Shown here: piece after piece, positions 8,101 through 15,683 of the stretch
How positions within the stretch are numbered: the first letter of the stretch is position 1
How the letters are laid out: every line of letters begins with the position of its first letter
Source: a bacterium
GTDB lineage: Bacteria; Vulcanimicrobiota; Xenobia; Xenobiales; JADMJV01
Length of the DNA: 33,251 nucleotides
Direction of reading: 5' to 3'
Assembly: GCA_030149525.1 (NCBI GenBank)
Contig: JASBRJ010000005.1
Span: 1 to 33,251 of the forward strand
The notes under the pieces: model-generated
Database searches by the model: none
The model's input: the letters and a program-made list of their open reading frames with translations, nothing else
What the model was told of the DNA's origin: nothing
Made by a program: the position numbers and the translations under genes

Positions 8101-8505
8101 CTAAAGCGAACGAAAGGCCCAGCAGAGGTAGAACACCTGACCGTAGAGCGCAAGCGTAGCAATCCCCACGGCCGACGCACGACTGAACTTGGAGCCGACC
8201 CACCCCCCGAAAGCGCAAAAAATACCGACAATCACACCCATAAGCCCGGCGGGAATCAAGCCTCCAAGCACAATCCAGCCGAAATCCGAAAATGACAAAC
8301 CACGAGCGACGGCGTTCATAACGACGACGAGTATGAAGAGAAAGGAGATCTTAACCGTCGTATTGTTCCAGACCGGATTAAAAAAGCTCTTCTCCAACTT
8401 CTCCCCATCGGAGTCGTAGGCCCCCGCAATCCTGTGACCGTTACTTACCGCCACAAAAGATGCGATCAGGAAGGCCAGAACCCAAACCAAAACAGAAAAC
8501 AGCAT
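8101..8505 (-). CDS. Small polytopic membrane protein, 134 aa
   Basis: No family recognised. The product has about four hydrophobic segments: an N-terminal signal-anchor-like helix (about 2-20), then about 52-68, 75-98 and 108-130, the middle ones rich in Gly and Ala. A polar loop (about 22-50, containing AYDSDGEKLEKSFFNPVWNN) separates the first two. The start is ATG 8505 with only a weak upstream GAAG. It lies 48 bp downstream of the fused oxidoreductase gene on the same strand and may be co-transcribed with it. Codon use looks like the neighbours, which supports coding, but the function is unknown. Confidence 0.65.
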   Translation of the reverse strand: MLFSVLVWVLAFLIASFVAVSNGHRIAGAYDSDGEKLEKSFFNPVWNNTTVKISFLFILVVVMNAVARGLSFSDFGWIVLGGLIPAGLMGVIVGIFCAFGGWVGSKFSRASAVGIATLALYGQVFYLCWAFRSL

Positions 8506-8553
8506 AGTTCAAGATTTCTTCATCTGGGCTTCTGACCCTGTCACCTCTGGCCC

Positions 8554-10143
8554 TCAGAGCGAGTAACGAACACCCGTCAATTCCTCAGATATCTCCCACA
8601 GTTGCTTACGGCTCGATTCCAAGAGCGCCTGCGGTCGCGGGGTCTCAAGCACTGGGAATCCGGACATGCCCCGAAACCCATCGGGTCCGTAGAACTCTCC
8701 CCCCTTCACATCGGGGTCCACAAGCGCTCGCATCTGAGGCTGCGCGCCCATGACCGGAGACTGAGCGAAACGAAAAAAGAGTTGGAAAAAACGCCCGGCA
8801 ATGGGATTTGTCTCCACATATCTGCCCAGATCTGTGCGAGACACTCCCGGATGCGCCGCCACAGACATCACTGAAGAACCTCTTCTCTCCAACCGCGCCT
8901 GCAGCTCCTGGGAGAACAAGAGATTGGCCAACTTGCTACACCGATAGGCGGTGAGCGGCGAGTAGTCGTCACTGCTCTTGAAGAGAAAGTTGTCAAAATC
9001 TATCTGAGCGCTACGATGGGCGATACTACTCACGCTCACAACTCGCGCAGCCGGTGCTTTTTCCAGCAAAGGCATCAGTCGACCGGTGAGGGCAAAATGG
9101 CCCAGATGATTCACCCCCATCTGCATCTCGAAGCCGTCGTCGGTGGTCTGGTAGGGGCACATCATGACACCCGCGTTGTTGACCAAGCCGTCGAGTCGCA
9201 CAAGCTTCTGTTGGAGAGCGTCTGCGCAATGACGAACAGACTCGAGAGAGGCGAGGTCTAACTGCACGACCTCCACCCGGCAGCCGGGGTACTCCCCAAT
9301 CAGGTTGGCCCGAGCCATATTCGCCTTGTCAACATCACGACAGGCAAGGATCGTGTGAGCCCCACCCCGCACACACATCCTAGCGGTCTCGAACCCAAGC
9401 CCCGTGTTGGCACCGGTGACGAGAAAGATCTTATCGGTGTAAGGTTCAGCTCGCCGTGCGACCCAGTGATGCCGGGACTGGGCCAGAGTCCTGATCTCTT
9501 GATTCTCCCAAATGGGCCCTTCCGCTTGAATAGGTGCATTTAAGGCCGCCTCGGCAAGCGCCCATCCCAGTTCATCCGAAGAAAGACCGACGTTAGGATA
9601 GATTCTTGAAAGAGCCGGATAAAGAAACCCGAAAACACGGTAGGCAAAATTCGGCGCGACTCTGTTTTGACTGGGATAAATAAAACCTGGACGAAAAATA
9701 TCCAAACGCGGAAACTGAAGATTCAGAACAACATTTTCGGCCGCCCCCTTGTAGCGCGCGAAAGCCAGCCGACTGCTCTCGGTCAAATCCGCTCCTTGGG
9801 CGCTCAAAAAAACCAGGCCGGCCTGAGGAGACTTCTCAGCAAGAGTTCTACCGAACGACTCCGCGACGCCGACTGTGATCCTGCGGAATTCGTCGTCGGA
9901 ATGCCGACCAGAGTAGGCCCCGACACAGTAGATACAAGCGTCTATCCTCTCGAACACTTGCTCCACGTCCGCCAGGTCGAGAAAGTCCTGATGAATATAC
10001 TGAGTGAGTTTGGGATGCTCTTTCGAAAGCTTGCGACGCCCAAGAGTCACCACTTCAGACGCCCTGTCGGACTGCAGGCAGTAGTGCAGGGCTCTCTCTC
10101 CAACCATGCCGCTCGCGCCGGCTATCAAGACTCGTTTTGTCAT
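8554..10143 (-). CDS. Fused double-Rossmann oxidoreductase (atypical SDR + classical SDR)
   Basis: The 529-residue protein contains two complete NAD(P)-binding domains. Residues ~1-225 resemble atypical NAD(P)H-binding epimerase-like SDRs (HTATIP2-like): GASGMVG (9-15), FLSAQGAD (112-119), FARYKGAAENVV (128-139) and a C-terminal RPGFIYP. Residues ~235-529 resemble the classical retinol-dehydrogenase/WWOX-like SDR group: VTGANTGLG (242-250), NNAG (322-325), SVSS (370-373) and the catalytic YRCSK (400-404, Tyr and Lys both present). A typical SDR is about 250-320 residues, so this is a genuine two-domain fusion without a stop between. Substrate unknown; retinoid-like annotation should not be taken literally. 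ATG 10143 has AAGGGC just upstream. It lies 36 bp after a 46-codon small ORF on the same strand. Confidence 0.9.
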   Translation of the reverse strand: MTKRVLIAGASGMVGERALHYCLQSDRASEVVTLGRRKLSKEHPKLTQYIHQDFLDLADVEQVFERIDACIYCVGAYSGRHSDDEFRRITVGVAESFGRTLAEKSPQAGLVFLSAQGADLTESSRLAFARYKGAAENVVLNLQFPRLDIFRPGFIYPSQNRVAPNFAYRVFGFLYPALSRIYPNVGLSSDELGWALAEAALNAPIQAEGPIWENQEIRTLAQSRHHWVARRAEPYTDKIFLVTGANTGLGFETARMCVRGGAHTILACRDVDKANMARANLIGEYPGCRVEVVQLDLASLESVRHCADALQQKLVRLDGLVNNAGVMMCPYQTTDDGFEMQMGVNHLGHFALTGRLMPLLEKAPAARVVSVSSIAHRSAQIDFDNFLFKSSDDYSPLTAYRCSKLANLLFSQELQARLERRGSSVMSVAAHPGVSRTDLGRYVETNPIAGRFFQLFFRFAQSPVMGAQPQMRALVDPDVKGGEFYGPDGFRGMSGFPVLETPRPQALLESSRKQLWEISEELTGVRYSL

Positions 10144-10179
10144 GCCCTTATCATATAGGGCTGCCGGCTCGGCGCAAGT

Positions 10180-10320
10180 CTATCCGGCCCAGACCCACAG
10201 AGTGGACATAAAGACGAAAAAAGAGAGGCCGAACTGGAGCAACTCGCGTCCGGCAAAAGCCGGACTTTGAGGCCGTCTAAAAACGAGTTCACCGGTGGGC
10301 AGTCGAAAAGGTGCATTCAT
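10180..10320 (-). CDS. Possible 46-aa small membrane protein
   Basis: An ATG-initiated frame of 46 codons starts on the base directly after the TAG of the 67-residue gene (TAGATG). The GGTGAGG at the end of that gene is placed 8 nt before the ATG as a ribosome-binding site. The N-terminal half is polar (MNAPFRLPTGELVFRRPQ). Residues ~27-46 are hydrophobic and aromatic (including FGLSFFVFMSTLWVW), giving a C-terminal membrane anchor. It ends 36 bp before the double-Rossmann gene. A perfect 7-bp hairpin at 10248-10265 lies inside the frame, which weakens the coding case. No family recognised. Confidence 0.45.
   Translation of the reverse strand: MNAPFRLPTGELVFRRPQSPAFAGRELLQFGLSFFVFMSTLWVWAG
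10248..10265. repeat. Perfect GC-rich inverted repeat inside a small ORF
   Basis: GTCCGGC (10248-10254), AAAA, GCCGGAC (10259-10265) form a perfect 7-bp stem with a 4-nt loop. On the plus strand it is followed by only three T residues, so it is a poor terminator. On the minus strand no T run follows. It lies within the 46-codon ORF, upstream of the double-Rossmann gene. It could be an mRNA processing or attenuation element. Confidence 0.5.
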
Positions 10321-10524
10321 CTAATTGTCCTCACCTTCGGCTTTGATCTCTGCCGCCGGGATATTCTCCTCAATCTTTGCGCCGGCGAAAACATCGAATG
10401 CCGACGCCACGAATCGGGCGTGGATAGAGAGCTTGCGACGCTTGAGCCTGGCTCTATAAACGGGCGAGTGGGCTCCTGAACGACGACGATATTCTTCTAC
10501 GGGGTCGAGTCTTTTGGCTAGCAT
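10321..10524 (-). CDS. Small charged protein, 67 aa
   Basis: The 67-codon frame is preceded by an excellent ribosome-binding site: GGAGG, 7 nt before ATG 10524. This is one of the best initiation signals in the window. The product is strongly bipolar. The first ~35 residues are basic (RLDPVEEYRRRSG, YRARLKRRKLSIHARF) and the last ~20 are acidic (KIEENIPAAEIKAEGEDN). It has no membrane segment, Cys cluster or recognisable domain. The basic part could bind nucleic acid, but that is only inference. It follows lexA by 97 bp on the same strand and abuts the 46-codon ORF at TAGATG. Whether it has its own promoter or is read through from lexA is unclear, as no convincing promoter or terminator is seen between them. 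Confidence 0.65.
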   Translation of the reverse strand: MLAKRLDPVEEYRRRSGAHSPVYRARLKRRKLSIHARFVASAFDVFAGAKIEENIPAAEIKAEGEDN

Positions 10525-10621
10525 GATTGTTCCTCCATTTTTGCAATAGCAATGCTTTACTCATATCGAGCAGCGGTCAAATACGATGGTCTAGCGACGA
10601 GGCGCTAAGGAATTCGTCGGG

Positions 10622-11236
10622 TCAGTATTTTCGCATCAGAGCGGTAACACGACCGAGAATCTGTAAGCTGTCCTGAGGAATAATATCCTCAAATTCCGGG
10701 TTATCCGATTGCAGTCGGATCTCCGAACCTTTTTTATAGAACCTTTTTACGGTGGCCTCATCCTCTATCAGAGCTACGATGATCTCCCCGTTGTGGGCAA
10801 CCTGTGTTTGCTCCACCAGAACCAGATCTCCCGGCAGGATGGAATCAGCCATACTGTAGCCTTTAACCTTGAGAAAAAAGTGTTCACCACGAGGCCCAAC
10901 CCAGTCGGACGAGACTGTAATCTGGTCTTCCACGTTCTCATCGGCGAAGATGGGAGTTCCGGCCGCCACCTCTCCAAGCAGAGGTATGGAGACCACATCC
11001 TGACCGAGACTGAGGTCTAAAATATCGCTGGAGACGGAAATGCTCCGCGCTCCGGGCTCTCTCTGGATATAACCCTTCTTTTCCAGCGCGTCGATGTGAC
11101 GCCTCACCCCTTGAGTGGAAGAGATGTCGAACTTGCTGCAGATCTCGCGGAGCGTCGGTGGATACCCCTGGCGTTGAATCTCGCTGACGATGAAGTCCAA
11201 TATCTCTTGCTGTCTATCTGTTAATTTCTTTCTCAA
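10622..11236 (-). CDS. lexA: SOS repressor LexA
   Basis: LexA represses DNA-damage genes and self-cleaves when RecA filaments form. The 204-residue product has an N-terminal winged helix (about 1-65: LTDRQQEILDFIVSEI, PPTLREICSKF, STQGVRRHIDALEKKGYI). The self-cleavage site is Ala92-Gly93 in GEVAAGTPIF, and the peptidase dyad is Ser128 (KGYSMADS) and Lys164 (EATVKRFYKK). Length is typical. The start is TTG 11236. An in-frame TAA lies directly before it, so no earlier start is possible. The Shine-Dalgarno signal is weak. Its promoter and two matching operator-like sites lie immediately upstream, which indicates autoregulation. It is divergent from the TPR/HD-GYP gene. Confidence 0.95.
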   Translation of the reverse strand: MRKKLTDRQQEILDFIVSEIQRQGYPPTLREICSKFDISSTQGVRRHIDALEKKGYIQREPGARSISVSSDILDLSLGQDVVSIPLLGEVAAGTPIFADENVEDQITVSSDWVGPRGEHFFLKVKGYSMADSILPGDLVLVEQTQVAHNGEIIVALIEDEATVKRFYKKGSEIRLQSDNPEFEDIIPQDSLQILGRVTALMRKY

Positions 11237-11240
11237 TTAC

Positions 11241-11260
11241 AGGTGCTCACTTGTTCACTA
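11241..11260 (+). promoter_or_regulatory. Putative LexA operator 1 (over lexA ribosome-binding region)
   Basis: The 20-mer AGGTGCTCACTTGTTCACTA matches 15 of 20 positions with the reverse complement of the second site at 11276-11295. Conserved halves are AGGTGC and CACTA, with C and TGT inside. It ends 4 nt before the lexA TTG and covers the Shine-Dalgarno position, roughly +5 to +24 of the predicted transcript. That it binds LexA is inferred from its position and the repeat. Confidence 0.6.
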
Positions 11261-11271
11261 GGGATAAACAC

Positions 11272-11300
11272 AATGTAGTGCACATACGTGCACCTGTCAA
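11272..11300 (-). promoter_or_regulatory. lexA promoter (-35 TTGACA, -10 TACATT)
   Basis: Read on the minus strand, TTGACA (11300-11295) matches the -35 consensus at all six positions. It is separated by exactly 17 bp from TACATT (11277-11272), which matches the -10 at four of six. Transcription would start near 11265, giving a leader of about 28 nt to the TTG start of lexA. The spacer is almost entirely the operator-like palindrome. Confidence 0.75.
11276..11295 (-). promoter_or_regulatory. Putative LexA operator 2 (between -35 and -10)
   Basis: The minus-strand 20-mer AGGTGCACGTATGTGCACTA contains the palindrome-like core GTGCAC-N4-GTGCAC (11278-11293) and fills the promoter spacer. It repeats site 1 in inverted orientation, with centres 35 bp apart. 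The motif differs from the E. coli (CTGT-N8-ACAG) and Bacillus (CGAAC-N4-GTTCG) LexA boxes. A repressor bound here would exclude RNA polymerase. Confidence 0.65.
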
Positions 11301-11378
11301 CCCCTCATTACGGTTTTCTTAATCATGCAAGTGGAAAAGGCATGAATGTCGAAGTCGGCAAAGTAAGGTGACTCGCGC

Positions 11379-13748
11379 ATGAAAGCCAATCTGGAATATA
11401 AAATAAGGACACTCGAGCGAGCCATCGCCGACGATCCAGCCAACGCAGAGTTATTGGTGGAACTGGCTCGTTGCTATTACGCTCTCGAAGATCCGAAGTC
11501 TCGGCTGAGTCAAACCCTGCACACGCAGAACCAGAAAACTCATCTCCACCAGTCGGTCCGCCTCCTTGAGAAGGCGACTAACATCGATCCCTACTACTCC
11601 CAAGCCTCCTTTGAACTCGGGATCACCTACTCATGTCTGCGAGATTATGAGAACGCCATTCGCGAATGGGAAAAGATGACCGACACCGACGGCGATCTGG
11701 ATCTTGACGGGGCCAATCGCACTCGCTACCAGGCCATTCGAGAAGCGGCCGCCTCCTGGAAAGACTATAAGGAGAAGCGGGAAGAGAACATTTTCAAATA
11801 CTACAATCTGGGCGTTGCCGCCATGATTCTCGGAGGTTTCGACGATGCTCGAAAAGCCTTCGAGAAAGTCGTGAGCATGAACCCGAACTTCGAGAAGTGC
11901 CTCTATTATCTCGCCCGAGTTCTGCATAAGAAGAAAGAAAGCCGTCTGGCCATCGATTGCCTTCAGAAATTTCTTCAGGGCCGTCCCAGAGATCCCCACG
12001 GGCACTACTTTCTTGGAGTTCTCCTCCTGGAAGAGGGGCGAACCTCCCAGGCTATCGAGTGCTTCGAGAAAACGTTCGTCGACCGCCCTCGTCACACCAA
12101 GGCCCACCTGGCCATCGCCTCAGCTTACGTCAATCTGATGCAATTCGAGAAGGCCATGAAACACCTTCAGATCGTTCAGAAGGTCGACCCGACTTCGGCG
12201 AAAGGGCATTTTTTTCTAGGCAAGTGTCTGGAAAAACTCTACCGCATGGACGAGGCCATCGAATCTTACAAAAAAGCCGTCCAATCCGAGCCTGAATACA
12301 AGGAAGCCCATTTCGCGCTTGGCCTTCTCTACCGGGCGGTAGCCTCCCACGAAGACGCTCTTTTCCACTTGGAGAAAACCATTGAGCTCGACCCCTCTGA
12401 ATCAGACGCCTTCTACTATCAAGGAATGGTGTTACTGGCTCTCCATCGTTATCGGGAGGCCATCAAGCCACTCATCAAAGCTTGCAAATTGGCCTCCGGA
12501 AACGCTTTCGCTTTCTACGCTCTCGGCAAAGCCTGCGTGGGGTCGGGCGAATTGGACAAAGCTATCGAATGCTACCGCAGAGGTCTTGAGATCAATCCAA
12601 GGGACATTAAGACCAGGTCAGCCTTAGGACAGGCCTTTTTCCAAAAAAACGAGCTAACACTGGCCAAACGTCAATTTGAGAAGGTCTTGGAAGAGAATCC
12701 CCGCGAGCGGGAAGCGCGTTACTTTTTGGGCATGTGTCAGTTCCGACTGCACGAATACGAATCCGCGATTGAATCCTACAACGCCGCGGCCAACGCCAAT
12801 CCCAACTCGGCCAAGGGCGCCTTTACCAAAGGGGCTATCCTCTCGTCAAAGAACCGATATCAAGAAGCGCTTGAGCACTTTCGAGAAGCCTCTAACTATC
12901 GCCCGGAGAACGAGAACGACCTGGAAGAGTTCGCTACCCTTCAACTGCTCGCCACCGTGGGTATCTCCAACGCCCTGGACGGCATAAGGCTTCAGCAGTT
13001 CGCTCAAAAACAGGAAGAACTTTTCGAGTCTTTCGTCATCGTACTTTCCAGACTTCTGGATGCTCGAGACCCCTATACGAAGTATCACTCCCAGCGAGTC
13101 GCCCATATAGGCTACGTATTGGCCACAGACGGCATCGAGTGGGCCATCACCAACGGCCTACTCCCTGCCTCACGTCGCCTCAAACAGAAGACGCAAAAGG
13201 GCATATGGGTCGGCGGTTTACTACACGACATCGGCAAGATCGGTATTCGAGATGAAGTTCTCAATAAACCGGGCCGACTGACCGACGACGAATACGCTCA
13301 AATCAAGGAGCACCCCACCATAGGCTACGAAGGGCTCAAACGAGTGCCTTTCATCTGGGATGAGGTTCTCCCCATTGTTCGATATCACCACGAAAAGTGG
13401 GACGGACACGGCTACCCCACCGGTCGGGCCGGCGACGATATCCCGTTTGAGGCTCAGATCATCGGCGTGGCGGACTTCTACGACGCCTTAACAACCCGTC
13501 GGCCCTACCGAGATCCTTTCTCACCGGAACAAGCTTTGAATATTATGATTGAAAACCGAGGTACATTCTTCAATCCTGTTTTGGTGGATGCGTTTGAAGG
13601 CATCATGGACCTCATCAAGGCTGTTCCCGAAGCCCCCACCGACGATTCCGGATCTTACATCTTTACCAAAAACGAGGATCCCTTCGACGCACTGAAAACG
13701 AGCTGGGATTACCAATTACCACCCACAGGAGATACCAAGACCGGGTAA
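11379..13748 (+). CDS. TPR-repeat protein with C-terminal HD-GYP domain
   Basis: The 789-residue product begins with about 12 consecutive tetratricopeptide repeats (about 8-510; for example AHFALGLLYRAVASHEDALFHLEK and NAFAFYALGKACVGSGELDKA are typical, shown in part). It ends with an HD-GYP domain (about 550-755), the family of cyclic-di-GMP phosphodiesterases. Metal and catalytic residues are all present: HDIGK (616-620), HHEKWDGHGYP (670-680), then GVADFYDALTTRRPYR. No signal peptide or membrane segment, so it should be cytoplasmic, with the TPR part as partner-binding platform. AAGGTGA lies 8 nt before ATG 11379. It is divergent from lexA across the operator region, so joint control is possible but not shown. 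Which partner it binds is unknown. Confidence 0.92.
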   Translation: MKANLEYKIRTLERAIADDPANAELLVELARCYYALEDPKSRLSQTLHTQNQKTHLHQSVRLLEKATNIDPYYSQASFELGITYSCLRDYENAIREWEKMTDTDGDLDLDGANRTRYQAIREAAASWKDYKEKREENIFKYYNLGVAAMILGGFDDARKAFEKVVSMNPNFEKCLYYLARVLHKKKESRLAIDCLQKFLQGRPRDPHGHYFLGVLLLEEGRTSQAIECFEKTFVDRPRHTKAHLAIASAYVNLMQFEKAMKHLQIVQKVDPTSAKGHFFLGKCLEKLYRMDEAIESYKKAVQSEPEYKEAHFALGLLYRAVASHEDALFHLEKTIELDPSESDAFYYQGMVLLALHRYREAIKPLIKACKLASGNAFAFYALGKACVGSGELDKAIECYRRGLEINPRDIKTRSALGQAFFQKNELTLAKRQFEKVLEENPREREARYFLGMCQFRLHEYESAIESYNAAANANPNSAKGAFTKGAILSSKNRYQEALEHFREASNYRPENENDLEEFATLQLLATVGISNALDGIRLQQFAQKQEELFESFVIVLSRLLDARDPYTKYHSQRVAHIGYVLATDGIEWAITNGLLPASRRLKQKTQKGIWVGGLLHDIGKIGIRDEVLNKPGRLTDDEYAQIKEHPTIGYEGLKRVPFIWDEVLPIVRYHHEKWDGHGYPTGRAGDDIPFEAQIIGVADFYDALTTRRPYRDPFSPEQALNIMIENRGTFFNPVLVDAFEGIMDLIKAVPEAPTDDSGSYIFTKNEDPFDALKTSWDYQLPPTGDTKTG

Positions 13749-13833
13749 GGTGTCGGGACAAGTCAACCGGGTCACGAGCGAATCAAGAAAATATAAAAAT
13801 TTTCAAGAAAAGTCTGAAATGCGCAGGATAGAG

Positions 13834-13855
13834 TTCCTTTTTAAGGAATTTTATT
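13834..13855 (+). terminator. Weak hairpin with T run after the HD-GYP gene
   Basis: TTCCTT (13834-13839) and AAGGAA (13843-13848) form a 6-bp stem with a TTT loop, followed by TTTTATT. It lies 85 nt after the HD-GYP stop and 38 nt before the amidase start. The stem is AT-rich and short, so termination would be partial at best. Confidence 0.35.
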
Positions 13856-13893
13856 CAATCAGTCTTTGAGCGCTTGCTCAGATCGGAGCCCCA

Positions 13894-15576
13894 ATGAGAA
13901 GATTATCTTCTTTCTTAATCTTTCTATTTTTGGCCGCTCAAACTTTGGCAGAAACCCACAGTCTTGAGTTCAGCGGCTATACCTTTGAACCCGAAGTTTA
14001 CAAGCTTCAGGGCGGTACCTTCTATTGCATCGACGACCAGGAAATTTCGTCGTTGCTCAGCCGAGCCAATATTTCGGCCCAGTGGTCCAGTTCCGGACAC
14101 ACTCTTTTTTGTTTTGCGCCCGGCCGTGAGTCCTACTGGACCCTCGGCGATGAGACCATCAAGGTCAACAACGTGGAGCAAAAAGCTCCCGGAAGACTGA
14201 TTGTAAAAGACGGGAAGCGTTATATTGAGCCCCAGGCTCTCTTCTTCGCCCTGGCAACCCGCGGCGCCCAGACCGAAAACGGCTTCGAACTCTTTCCAGT
14301 GATCACTCAGGTGGCTCAGGGAGATACCGGCTATCTTCTTCGCTCCGCTTCCAAAGCTCGCCCCAAGGCTCTTGAAGGCGAGCAAGGTGTTGTCTTCTCT
14401 ATCGAAGGCTTCGCCTGGGACGGCGGCTCCGACGACCTGGTGATGGGAGACACCCGGTTTCGCTTCGAGGGAGGAGCGGACACCGGCCGGCCGCTCCTGG
14501 TGACGGTCATCCCACCCAGCTTTTACACTGCGGAATTGGGTGGGAGCACTCTCCTCAATGAAACGAAGATCGACATTCTTCCAGACTTCCCCGGAGCCGA
14601 TCAAGCCGCCGATGTCACCCTCAACACCATGACCGCTCATCAACATAAGAATCTTCCTATGTTGATGATGGAATTCGACCGCGGTACTAAGGTTCACTAC
14701 CTGAAAGACAAAGAGAGCGGCGCTCTCAAGATTTTCGTACCCAAGGCGAGCTTCAACGCCAAAGCTTTCCGCTCCAAGGATTGGCCGGGTGTCGAAGTGG
14801 CAAGCTACGACACCGCCCTCTACCCGATTCTCGAAATCACCATTCCCGGCGCCGACTCCTCTTACGAATTCGTTCGTATCGAAGACTCTCCCAACACCAT
14901 TGCTCTTCTCAAGGGTAAGGAAGGTGAAGTGGAAGCCATCGCCGCCGTGGGAAGCGTGGAAACTCCAGGTTGGATGGATGTCCGCGGAACCATCGTCATC
15001 GACCCCGGTCACGGCGGTTCCGACCCCGGTTGTGTCAACAGAACTCTCGGCACTCGTGAAGCCGACGTCACTCTGAAGATCTGTAAACATCTGGCCGAGA
15101 TCCTCCGCAGCCAGGGTTGGAACGTCGTCATGACCCGCGAGACCGACCGCGATGTCACCTACGCAGGCTCTCCCGACAAAATGGAGCTAGAAGCTCGTTC
15201 CGGCATAGCCAACAAAATCAACGCCGACCTCTTCATGTCGGTCCACTGCAACGCCAGCGTCAGTTCGGCAAGCTATGGCTCCTCCATCCACTGGTGGAAG
15301 GCTGAAGATTACGCTTTTGCTCAAGCCCTGGAGCCTGTTCTAGGCAACGCCATCGGGCTTGGTCAGAAAGGCCTGATCCGAAACCGTTTCGTTGTTTTGC
15401 GCCACGCAGAAATGCCTTCTGTCCTGGTTGAGACCGCCTTTTTAACCAACCCGTCCGAGGGTGCCAAGCTGAGTGACCCTGAGTTCCAGAAGGTGATAGC
15501 TCAACAACTGGCCGGAGGCTTGGCCAACTACATGAGGGGTGCCTATGCCTCACGGGGTCGACGTCCCGTGGAGTAA
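13894..15576 (+). CDS. Secreted N-acetylmuramoyl-L-alanine amidase (Amidase_3)
   Basis: The 560-residue product starts with a Sec signal peptide (about 1-19; MRRLSSFLIFLFLAAQTLA, then ETHS). Residues ~27-135 look like a copper-amine-oxidase-N-type repeat domain and ~200-350 like AMIN-type beta domains that target cell wall. The C-terminal zinc amidase (about 365-555) cleaves the lactyl-alanine bond of peptidoglycan. Zinc ligands are His373 (IDPGHGG), Glu389 (READ) and His451 (SVHCNA), with the catalytic Glu513 (VETAFLTN), so it appears active. A GGAG lies 5 nt before ATG 13894. A good terminator follows, so it is probably the last gene of its unit. Its role would be septal or wall turnover. 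The N-terminal domain assignment is less sure than the catalytic one. Confidence 0.93.
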   Translation: MRRLSSFLIFLFLAAQTLAETHSLEFSGYTFEPEVYKLQGGTFYCIDDQEISSLLSRANISAQWSSSGHTLFCFAPGRESYWTLGDETIKVNNVEQKAPGRLIVKDGKRYIEPQALFFALATRGAQTENGFELFPVITQVAQGDTGYLLRSASKARPKALEGEQGVVFSIEGFAWDGGSDDLVMGDTRFRFEGGADTGRPLLVTVIPPSFYTAELGGSTLLNETKIDILPDFPGADQAADVTLNTMTAHQHKNLPMLMMEFDRGTKVHYLKDKESGALKIFVPKASFNAKAFRSKDWPGVEVASYDTALYPILEITIPGADSSYEFVRIEDSPNTIALLKGKEGEVEAIAAVGSVETPGWMDVRGTIVIDPGHGGSDPGCVNRTLGTREADVTLKICKHLAEILRSQGWNVVMTRETDRDVTYAGSPDKMELEARSGIANKINADLFMSVHCNASVSSASYGSSIHWWKAEDYAFAQALEPVLGNAIGLGQKGLIRNRFVVLRHAEMPSVLVETAFLTNPSEGAKLSDPEFQKVIAQQLAGGLANYMRGAYASRGRRPVE

Positions 15577-15601
15577 CTCCAAATAAAGAAGAGCTCACAA
15601 G

Positions 15602-15631
15602 CGCCCCCGAAAACGGTGGGCGTTTTTTTTT
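15602..15631 (+). terminator. Rho-independent terminator after the amidase
   Basis: CGCCC (15602-15606) pairs with GGGCG (15618-15622), followed by nine T residues (15623-15631). It begins 26 nt after the amidase stop. Confidence 0.8.
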
Positions 15632-15683
15632 CGTTCTCACAACCTCGAAGGTCGTATGAGTCGGGGCTCAAACAGTCAGTTCC

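Noticed and set aside
7953-8231. Minus-strand open frame overlapping the 134-residue membrane protein
   Set aside because: Mostly out-of-frame shadow of that gene; the unique part (about 38 codons) has no ribosome-binding site or known motif, although its stop overlaps the 41-codon ORF start.
10560-10621. Hairpins after lexA (CGACGA/TCGTCG; TAGCG/CGCTA)
   Set aside because: Mutually exclusive short stems without a T run; not a convincing terminator.
13924-15090. Long open frame on the minus strand opposite the amidase
   Set aside because: The plus strand has a complete amidase with signal peptide, all metal ligands and a terminator; the antisense frame has no recognisable motif.
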